Of a stretch of 64,000 nt of DNA, positions 55,131 to 64,000 are shown piece by piece. The DNA comes from Platycnemis pennipes. Its lineage: Eukaryota; Arthropoda; Insecta; Odonata; Platycnemididae. Under the pieces are notes generated by a model. It did no database searches. It was not told the DNA's origin and was given only the letters and a program-made list of their open reading frames with translations. The translations under genes were made by a program, and so were the position numbers. Location: NCBI GenBank assembly GCA_933228895.1, contig OW121846.1, positions 147,392,746 to 147,456,745 on the forward strand. Reading direction: 5' to 3'. Numbering within the stretch: position 1 is the first letter of the stretch; every line of letters starts with the position of its first letter.

Positions 55131-58100
55131 CTTGTCTTATAGTTAGGCTTAGCATTTTATTTTATATCATATTTATCTTGAAATTAGCTCTAGGCAGTAA
55201 TTAAACGTTTAACTCTAAGATAAATGAGAGCTGCTTCCAACGACAGCTTATTGAGCATACGTTCAGTATGTTACGCAAAGAGATGAATTTACTGTTGTTG
55301 AAAGAGATACTTTCGCATGTTTGAAGTTAAGCCTATTGAGGTTGCGAATGAAAACGAAGTGGTGGTTCTTCGAAGTCGGTATTATGTTATTTGATGATCA
55401 TGTAAATAAAAAGGAAAATAACGTTAATTAGGGTCCCTAGTTGAGTGTGAGAAAAACTGCATATTGCTTGCTAACGAGCAATCAGAAGCAATCATTGAAT
55501 CACCAAGAAGTGTTATATGTGTGTAGGATCAGAGAGGATGATTCCTCAGTAGACCGTAATAATACGATTATGGCCTATATATTCTGGGTGATTAGCGATG
55601 AAGTTGATTTAAGAACAACGATTGCATGTTCAATTTATGAATACATTTTTCAACACTGAGAACGGAAAATTTTAAATATAAAAGTGATGCTAATGCTAAT
55701 AATAAAGTCACATTGAATCAAGTTCACCCGTTGCCCTCAGAGTCATTCATCATTCTTTTTTTCCTGCTGATAACTCTCTGCATATAAGAATGTAGTCAGT
55801 TTGGACTTTGTGATATATTATGAGAAAAAAGAAGTTTGTATATTTCTGCGCCAAGTACTACATTCACGCATCTTGATATTCGCTGAGAACCTTTTTTTAG
55901 TGTACTCTAAATGAGAATACTATTTCAGAAGACTTCAAATTATTTTCAGTGAAAGTTGGTGGATGTCACACGGGTATGTGATACCCATGTGTATCAGTAT
56001 ACCTGTACATTGATACCATATATCTATGTTGGCCTATCATGTTGTCGGTAACATTAGTCGGTTGCATATTAATAACTTCGCCTTTTATTCGAGTTTAGAC
56101 CCGGTGATAAATATTCAATACTGCTTAACTCCTTCATAGCTTCCGTAACAAGTGATATTTGATGTCTTTAACTGACTTTATTGGGTGCAGAGAAGGTTTT
56201 TTTTTAATAACTCCCAGACGTCACACTGCGTGTATTTATTCCCGTTTTACACCCGACTAGCGTCGATAAAACTCCTATGATCTTGTTCTTCATTTTTGCG
56301 AATTGGAAGGGGTGTCACAACCTCGGAATTTATTTCCAATGCCATCGAATCTTTCCAGATTGTGCTCCCAGCGCTCGTGACGCGTCAGGGGCCAAAGGTT
56401 TACAAAGCGCTCTCAGGACCGTAACCCCACTGAATAATTGCCGGTTAAGATAAGATCGGGAGCTTAGTGCTTTCAATATCGTTGACCACCCTTCCAGAGT
56501 GACCGTGATGTGACCGCTTGGTTTTATATAAACATAGGAAATTTCCTCCGCCACATTGTCTCTTTTCTTCAAAGAGGACTCACTGACTTCATGAAATTTG
56601 TCTTGGACACAATCTGGCATTCATTAATTCAGACGTCTCCTGTGGATCAATGAGCTCTCATTGCTGATTCCACGGATTTAGCAGTTTTGGATCTAATTCG
56701 TCGAGTAAGCATGTTAGTATGTTGCGGAGTGATGTCGAGATGGTATTCCTATTAGAATGAGGATAGCTGCTCACCCATGGGGAAAATGCAAGGAAGAACT
56801 CCTCCTGGCTCGCTGCTTCCATATTATAGAATACGATTCCCATTTTCGTGGCATAAATTGAAATTGTTCAATTGCATGAATAAACACGTAAAGGTTCTAT
56901 TTGATAATATTAAAAGTATTTATAGCTACGCACAGGTATTTTTGCACATGAGCATTAACAAACATGATTAATCCTTACGATGGATAAAACGTATTCACAA
57001 GTAGCAGAGACTAGTGGATGTATATTATTGGCTCATGACGATATTATCAAATTTTGCCGCACTTTATCCAAAGCCTTAGGTGATAGAGAGAGGCCAAAAA
57101 ATATGGATTTAAAGCCCGTACTCGGATGGATTGACGTCAGACACTCTAGTTAGGTCTGGAACGGCCGGCTTGGCAACTCGAATTTTGCGTGCTCGAAGCC
57201 CGAAAAAGGAATAGATGCTGTGTTAGCTTTAAGATTAAGCTTAGTATTAAGGAACGTTAGACGGTGCGATTTAACCTTAGAAGTTGGAGCACATTAAAAC
57301 TCAAACCTATTACTCGGGCATTTATAGCGTGAAAGATACATTTCTCTGCTAATGGGCTTAGTAACTTCAATCAATAGCTATCATGAGGCTATGGAGTCAC
57401 TCTAAGCTGATAGATTGCTAAGAATATTTGAGGTGGTTTCATGGGAAATAGAACTTTATTCCATATCTTGGACATTGTAGAAGAAGGAAATACCCTCTAA
57501 GTATTTTTTTTTGCATTGAAGAAAATAGCTGATACTCGGTGATCCTAACCTATACAATTTGCTTTTGAAGGTCTCTTGTTATATATCATAGCTAGAGTGA
57601 GAGTGCTAACATTAATGAAAAAAGTCTCATTACACCCATTACAAATGATATTGCTCGAAGTACATTGATTTATTGCTAAATAAAACCTTAGATTGGAGTT
57701 TATCGTCTTGGAATATAGCCCACTTCAATTTCATGGAAGCACTTAATATTTTCAACCGTTTTAAAAATGTGCTGATTGTTTTAGTACCCTCTTTAAAAGA
57801 CACTAAAATCCATAAAAGCCTCGCTTGGACTATATATGAGATTTGTCAAACTTCTTGCCCTTTACTTTTTTTTGTAAATTTTACATGATGTTCATTACCG
57901 ATGCTCACTGGTATGTGGAATCATTCAAGTATTTTTCGCTCCTTTCAAAGACGCTCTTTGGATGGATCTCAAGTTTCAATCCAAAAAAGAAACAACACAG
58001 CGGTATCTTCTATGAAATAAGTGCGCTTACTTCAGTGTGTGCATTGTTCAGTGTTAGATGATTTCACAAATCAAAACTTTCCATCCCATTTGTAAATGTC

Positions 58101-58194
58101 TTAAGTCGGCGTTCATGAAGTCTCTTCCACTCTGAAAGGTGTCTTAGACGAGGAAGGAAAGCCGGGCGCGGGTGTGATTGGCTGAGAAAAAGGA
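55131..58194. other. 3 kb without recognised genes or repeats
   Basis: ORFs reach 96 aa (minus, 56330-56620) without a familiar domain. The rest is AT-rich sequence. Confidence 0.45.
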
Positions 58195-58285
58195 ATTGGT
58201 GGAGAGAAATACGACGTCGGAATTAACTAGCTCTTAACGTGAGGTGCTAAGGGACCCTCAGCATTGATACCCTTCAACAAATGGA
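58195..58285 (-). mobile_element. SINE body fragment (minus)
   Basis: GGTGGAGAGAAATACGACGT, CGGAATTAACTAGCTCTTAA and GTGAGGTGCTAAGGGACC match the central SINE block. Head and tail are not visible. Confidence 0.6.
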
Positions 58286-58439
58286 GACATAAATTGATTT
58301 TAAATTAAGATGGAAACGTTCCATTTCCCGCTTAAATTATTGAGGCGGCATTTTTGTGGAATTATATACTACCTCGTGAGATACAGAATGATATTTCCAA
58401 TGGAAAGTCCATTTTATACTATCACAATCACAATCAACA

Positions 58440-58520
58440 TTTAATCACAATCCTGGAAGCCATTTCGAAGGTGCGTGGCAGGTGGTGAGTTATCAACAAA
58501 TATTCCACTACTATGCACGC
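58440..58520 (-). mobile_element. CR1 3' terminal fragment (minus), short
   Basis: ATCCTGGAAGCCATTTCGAA, GGTGCGTGGCAGGTGGTGAG and ATCAACAAATATTCCACTAC follow the CR1 3' end order with the GCCA...TGGC stem kept. Confidence 0.6.
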
Positions 58521-59734
58521 ACAAATACGCATTGGACAAAATACACACGCACACTTGTTTTGCACATCGAGCCCACTTTTTGCGATTCCTCAAATTTTTG
58601 GCTATGGAATTATTATCAATGCATGTTGAATGGCCATTCCATATTGGCTTATGAAGAATTGTGGGTTCGCGTATTAGAATAATCAAATATCCGACTCCCA
58701 TCCTTTGCATCGTTATGCATCCGTGAATTATTTCTGAAATCTTCCTTCTTTTCTTTTTGATCTGAGAGTCACTCAGGTATGTTCTCAAATATTTGCCACT
58801 TGAATATTTTGTATTGAGCACTCAACGTCGTCCAATAACGCATGTTTCTCAAAACGTCTGAGATAATACCATTTCTTCCTTTCAGCGTCATTGTATTGAT
58901 AGTGTTTATTGACAGTTTTCGATGTGACGTAGCTGTAAGTAAGTTGTTCTCAAATGATGTTTATGGCTTTTGGACCATTATGGTGCTCCGTATGCCCCTA
59001 ATATTCTCCCTGACAACCTTTACGAGGTCGTCAGACTTGAACCTAGAATTTGCACCAACGAACAGCGTAACCGGCGACTGGATCCGCTAATGCTGGCTGT
59101 TGAGTGAATGGGTGTGTGCCGTATCTTGCTTTGGAAAAATTGTTCTTTTTTCATTGGCATTCGGTTTCACTGAAAACATGTAAGTAAAAATAATTTTAAC
59201 CAAAAAATACTTTTTAGTAGCTCTAACAACCACGGATCATTTGCTATATCGTAGAAACTCTATGATGATAGAATAACATAATTCTTTTGATTCACGTAAA
59301 CTGCTATCTAACCTCCGTTGTGGATTAATCTTCTTTATCCACGCATTTATCCATTAAATCCAAGACGTTCGTGGATCATTCATCCCTCAATCCACGTGCG
59401 GTCGTGGGGTGTTCATGGCGAGTGGTTATTCATGCGAGGCGACGGCCTGCATTTGCACCAAATACAACTGTTTCAGGTGGGTCTTTATGGAATTTTATTA
59501 TGAAGTCAGGAAAAAACCTTTCAACTCCCACAGTTTAAAATTTATTATGAGACCAGGTTTCGTTAAATATTCAATATCAGCGGGTGCCTGTGGTGAACTG
59601 ATGTTGTCGACTATACGACGAGAACTGCTCACATGATAAAATTTTAACTGTGGAAATAACGAAGTTCCATTTCCTGACTGTATTCATTTGCAGCACTCAG
59701 GAGAGGTAGTTTATGTGATAAGAGTAGGAATACT
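58521..59734. other. No gene recognised
   Basis: Repeated ATCCACG/CGTGGAT motifs occur at 59337-59400, possibly a small inverted-repeat structure. ORFs are short. Confidence 0.35.
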
Positions 59735-59950
59735 TCAGGTGATGGGGGACGGGTTAGGGGAGAAACCCAGCGTCGGCAAGAGTCTGCTCGAAACGGAAGT
59801 CTCCAAGGTTCCATACCACATCCAACGGATGAAGGACGGAGCGTCAAGTGCTCTCAACACTACGCTCAAGTAGAAAGCCATAAACCACTGAAAAATTAAT
59901 CTTTCGGGTTAGGAATCCAGTAAAGCCAGCCACCTCACCACACTGATACC
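59735..59950 (-). mobile_element. SINE (minus)
   Basis: GGAGAAACCCAGCGTCGGCA, GAGTCTGCTCG, GGTTCCATACCACATCCAAC, GGACGGAGCGTCAAGTGCTC and ACTACGCTCAAGTAGAAAGC keep the SINE order. The head end (CAGCCACCTCACCACACTGA) is diverged. Confidence 0.7.
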
Positions 59951-61123
59951 CTGGACACGCCCAAACGTAAAAATAAAATGTAATCGTAACCTAACTAACG
60001 ACTTACTTACTCTGCATACCCTTGTATTTTCTTGAAAACGAGAAAAGGAAGAACATTTAGTTAAAAATGTTTCTCAAATAATAGAATTGCAGGTTTTTTT
60101 CCGAAATAACTCATCAGGCAGCTTTCTTAAACATTATCGCTTCCCATTCTTTTCCCGCTCTTCAAGAGTAATTAGTTTAAAATATTTTGCTTTCTAATGC
60201 CACTTGAAGCACTGTAAAGAGCAAAACATATGCAGAATATGGTGGCCATCGGACCGTGGAAAGTTGCATAATATTTTTTTGAAAGTGTATAATAATTTTT
60301 CAAATCATTAGAAAGAAAGGATGTCCATGTATGTTTTAATTACAATTGTTTAAAAACTTTTTAAATTGTTTGCTTTTACAGCCGTCCGTTCTGCCATGAT
60401 GTGTCATCGTTTAGGAACAGATACTAAGGAATAGCCTAGCCGTGGGTCCATAGTACCATTCGTTGCTATTCGTTGCTATCAATTCGTTGCTAGGACTTTC
60501 CAGTGAAAATGCGGGTACAAATTTGTAATTGTGTGTGATATCATTCCTCGAAATGAGTGGACTCAATGCATTAACGTTTTTATGCTTAAACGGGCTCTAT
60601 TCATTGGACCTCAAATTCAGAATCGAAACATGCAGTTCGAAGATATAGAACGTACGTCACTCACTCAGAATAAATCCAGTTACTGAAATTGATATGATAA
60701 ACTCCTCTGGAAAACAAGCAATGAAATATGAATTTTTTCATTCTCACTGTTACTCTTCTGATGTAACCGTCATCAAATCAATAAATAAACTTTTTAATTA
60801 TCCAAAATGAAAAAGGAAATAAAAAAGTGAATATTATTTCATTCAATCGTAAAGATTGAGATTCAATAAAACGTGTAAAATAAATACTTCCTTTGGTTCA
60901 AATGCAAACAGAGGACAAGGACAAATGCAAATATTAAATATGCATTTCATTTAGCAAACCATTTATCAATCATTCACTATGTAAAACGCTCACAAACAAT
61001 CCTTGTCAAAGGAATATCTTCCATCTTACCTTCTTAGCATATCTATATAATATGTAAAAATATCTACTGATAGATGATCTACAAAAAGAAATTTATTGTA
61101 TGCAATATCCCTAGTAACAGAGA
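59951..61123. other. No gene recognised
   Basis: AT-rich. A two-copy TTCGTTGCTA motif at 60460-60495 is the only repeat noticed. Confidence 0.4.
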
Positions 61124-61248
61124 ACGTTGTCACAACGTTGCGTTAACGGCCACAAAGTTACACGATATCGTGCACGTTGCCACAACGTTGTGCCAACGGG
61201 CACAATGTAACAGGACAATGTACACGTTGCCACAACGTTGCATCAGAG
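61124..61248 (+). repeat. 50-bp tandem repeat, about 2.5 copies
   Basis: ACGTTGYCACAACGTTG begins at 61124, 61174 and 61224, exactly 50 bp apart. AACGGCCACAAAGTTACA and AACGGGCACAATGTAACA are the inner variants. The core contains CAACGTTG, a palindromic octamer. Confidence 0.85.
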
Positions 61249-61722
61249 TTCAATAACAATATTTTACTGTTAACGTTGAGTAACGTGTATACAACATTTG
61301 CATGAGCAATATTGAAATTACACTTTATCTAATTATATCAAGGGTTGGCAAAATGCAGCTATTTGGAATGACCTACAGGTTCATGCTATAACTATTTTAA
61401 TTATATTTTAAGCAGAGAAAAGTTGTCGCATTGAGCTAGAATATTTTTTATGATACATATTTACGAAAAATTGCATGAAAGAAATACTTTTATTGTATTT
61501 ATGTGTAATAAAACCATTTATGTGGGCATAAATATTCTAATTCATGTTAAACAATTTTTCCAAAAAAATTAATCATCTATGCGGTCGAATATCAGCATTT
61601 CAGGGCAGCCTCGCACCCTGTAAGGATATGTAGTTACAGCAAGCCATATAAAGTACGACAAAGTGGACTGATTTTGCTCCAAACGGTGTACAATGTGCGT
61701 GATACTTTCCGCAATTAATGTA
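61249..61722. other. No feature recognised
   Basis: AT-rich spacer. Confidence 0.35.
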
Positions 61723-61845
61723 AGAGAGTTTATATACTATATATAACAGTTTATATACTGTATATAGTTTATATACTGTATATAGTTTATATTCTGTATA
61801 TATAGCTTATATACTATAATTTTATGTATAGTATATAAACTCTCT
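61723..61845. repeat. AT-rich inverted repeat with internal tandem units
   Basis: AGAGAGTTTATATACTATA (61723-61741) is repeated inverted at 61827-61845 without mismatch. Between them are three GTTTATATACTGTATATA-type units. It has strong cruciform potential. Confidence 0.8.
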
Positions 61846-62913
61846 ATATATTTACAATTTTTATATATACAATTATCTGTACAATTATATACAAATACAA
61901 TATATATAAAATTTTGAGTTTCTTTATTTCAACGCGGTCGCAATCCAAAATACTAGTAAGGCGATAGCCTTCTTTCGAACTAAGCTACTTATAATTTTGT
62001 TTCTGTCAAATTACAGTGTAATTGCCATCTGGAAATACTTCCAATCATCTATTTACTGAATGAAGAGTTCTCCGATTAGATTTAAAATAGCGCCAGGGAA
62101 ACTTTCTTTCTTGTCCCATTGGTGGCCGAGCAATGGGGGCGTTTACTCGAAACCGAAATCGCAATTTTGCACACGAAATCGTTCGATGGAAACGAAAAAC
62201 GAATTTTAGTGAAAAAATTAATCTTCTAACCACAACCATTCACTCATAAATCAAAAATTAAAATAAGCAAAAGGTGACGCCCACCGAAAATACTGCTGTG
62301 ATAACATTGACGTCATTTTCCTCCCGTCCTTGACTGCTTTCAGGGGAGGGGGAAGGGAGTGGAGGGGGGTTTTCGGAAGGTCTGCTCGCACAGGTGCTGT
62401 CGAAATCGCTCCCATTGGCCGATTCAGCTGTGTCCCCCCCTTTGCGATAAGGCGAAGTAGCTTCGCGGGCTCAGTTCTGATTGGACGAAGTCGATATACG
62501 TCAGAGGTTGCACCACACCCACTTTTCCGAAAGGGTTAAAGACATCAGTTTTTCGCCGCTTATAACTCGGGAAATAATTGTCGGATCAGAAAACGGAAAA
62601 ATGCGGGTCCTTTTATTTTACAAACTCTATCAGATTCGGCAATAAAAAAAATATGGTAAACGACCCCATTGTGAACAACAACTGTTTGCAAAATTAGCTG
62701 TTGTGATAACGTTCATGACTTCATTTTATCTTAATTTTACTTTTTTAATCTCATTCCATTACTTCTTTTTTAAATATTCATCGTTCCACTACCTTTGCCA
62801 ATTATCGTCCTCATTTTTTCATCGTCATCTATTCATCTTCCGTTTTATTGTTCAATGCCTGCATCACTTGTGTTGGTGTTCAACGGGAGGCCTGTTTTTA
62901 GTCACTCCCTGGA
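61846..62913. other. No gene recognised; GC-rich patch at 62310-62530
   Basis: 62310-62530 is GC-rich with CCATTGG and GATTGG boxes and a GGGGAGGGGGAAGGG tract, which could be promoter-like. No TATA or coding exon could be linked to it. Confidence 0.3.
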
Positions 62914-63183
62914 ATGGATTCTCACTGGACGCTACAAACCCTTCCTTGTGAAGAAATAAAAGGAGCAGTTTCTACAACAGCAGCCTTGTTCAGAAGAATA
63001 TCTGGTATTTCATGCCTATTAAAAGCTAGCACCGATGTTGTGAGTATAGTAGCACGGAAAATTACGTCAACAAATCTTACCGAAACTGTAACCATTAAGA
63101 ACATGTTAAGAAAAAATGATGGATACCTTGAAAATGACGCTAAGATGTTGAAATCCATTGGTAGAATAAAATTAAAATTGTAG
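62914..63183 (+). CDS. Unidentified 89-aa ORF
   Basis: The frame contains EEIKGAVSTTAALFRRISG and SIVARKITSTNLTETVTIKN, with lysine-rich C-terminus. Composition is compatible with coding, but no domain is recognised and a 108-aa ORF overlaps it on the other strand. It could be the tail of a transposon protein or chance. Confidence 0.15.
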   Translation: MDSHWTLQTLPCEEIKGAVSTTAALFRRISGISCLLKASTDVVSIVARKITSTNLTETVTIKNMLRKNDGYLENDAKMLKSIGRIKLKL

Positions 63184-63785
63184 GAAGGTATTTTTCTTAA
63201 CATGTTCAACGTATCAAAGTTCCACCAAGTATCTCCTGCCTCCATCAACCTGGTCCATAATAATAGTATTTATTTTATAATAAATCATCAAATTTAAAAA
63301 ATGAAAATTAATTTATTTGTTGTTTTGACATGAAATAATTGGAGTTGATGTCTTTCTTTCATTTATCTTTCAAGTGCTTAAAGAGTAGCTTCTAAGTGGC
63401 ATGATCTTCATGAAAGGGATGAATCGAGGCTTAAGGCAAAGAGGAAGTGATGAATGACTTGAAAATTCACAAACAAGGTTCGCGCTCAACCCTGCCATCT
63501 TCCAGCTTGAATGACAAGATTCTTTTATGGTCTGGGAAGGAAGTGGAAGAAATGGAGGCTGAATTAAGAATTCACGTGCTAAAAAAACTGGTAAGCTCGG
63601 ATATAAGTGTATTGATACTATTTACTCATCATTATTTGCAATAGCAGATTCGTTAATTATTTCTCTAATTGTCGCATAATTTAGGAATAATTTTAGCCTG
63701 TCAGTGGATAACTTGGGACTTTCTAAGATGACTCTCATCTGCTTCCATTATGTAAATAATTTAGTGTGTGCTATATTAAAATTTG
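63184..63785. other. No gene supported
   Basis: A 65-aa ORF at 63447 is followed by CTGGTAAGC, a possible splice donor, and preceded by a pyrimidine tract ending CAAG at about 63373. This is too little to call an exon. Confidence 0.25.
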
Positions 63786-63828
63786 CATCCAACAGTCAAT
63801 TAAGATTTTCTTAATTGACTGTTGGATG
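63786..63828. repeat. Perfect 20-bp-arm hairpin with 3-nt loop
   Basis: CATCCAACAGTCAATTAAGA is followed by TTT and its exact reverse complement. A GGAT repeat (GGATGGATGGATGG) overlaps the right end. Confidence 0.9.
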
Positions 63829-64000
63829 GATGGATGGTTAATATTAATGGATTTCTATATTATATAGATTACAGCGTTATCCCTCATTGGAGGGAGCTTC
63901 ACAAATGATTGGCATCGCAATGGGCACCATGATGGATTCTTCAGCAAGTTAATTTACCGGTTGCTTGGTTTAAAAAGAAGAGTGCTTTCTCACTACTTCG

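Noticed and set aside
61124..61248. CRISPR array
   Set aside because: The repeat units are contiguous with variable interiors and no unique spacers, and the genome is eukaryotic.
63447..63600. Internal exon with acceptor and donor
   Set aside because: Splice-like signals occur by chance at this frequency and the 65-aa ORF has no recognisable homology.
1..64000. Bacterial or phage operon structure
   Set aside because: No closely packed long ORFs or ribosome sites. Transposon types, base composition and short ORFs indicate a eukaryotic intergenic region.

Overview
This window looks like intergenic DNA from a large, AT-rich, transposon-filled arthropod genome, most likely an insect or a chelicerate. 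The evidence is the mix of elements: RTE, CR1 and jockey-like LINEs, a tRNA-derived SINE, and hAT, piggyBac and Merlin transposons. There are no bacterial operons, no rRNA and no convincing complete host gene. One weak candidate first exon of a host gene lies near 34.0 kb. Species cannot be named from the sequence.

Layout. 0-2.4 kb: a jockey/CR1-type LINE cut by the window edge. 2.8-8.2 kb: an RTE LINE split by a 3.1-kb hAT element with an 8-bp target duplication; the hAT carries a MITE and another hAT-like segment. 10.4-13.4 kb: a decayed two-ORF LINE. 14.36-17.84 kb: a TTAA-flanked piggyBac relic. 18-19.2 kb: a GC-rich promoter-like patch and a long inverted repeat. 21.7 kb: a perfect 68-bp palindrome. 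22.3-24.3 kb: a SINE split by a 1.75-kb DNA transposon of uncertain superfamily. 25-38 kb: many SINE copies in both orientations, a 1.44-kb element with CACGGA ends and a 5-bp duplication, and two more RTE 3' ends. 39.2-45.7 kb: a minus-strand LINE split inside its endonuclease by a nearly full-length CR1 (40443-44261) with a 7-bp duplication. 47.4-54.7 kb: dispersed repeats, a piggyBac-like MITE, a YqaJ-type nuclease fragment, a Merlin transposase relic, a minus-strand CR1 fragment and an inverted pair of a second RTE family. 55-64 kb: mostly unassigned DNA with SINE fragments, a 50-bp tandem repeat and strong palindromes.

The value of the window is its insertion order. Several empty target sites can be rebuilt exactly, which gives relative ages. 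The protein-coding content is almost entirely reverse transcriptase, endonuclease, ORF1 and transposase relics. All recognition is by eye from motifs, without database searches, so clade names are provisional.
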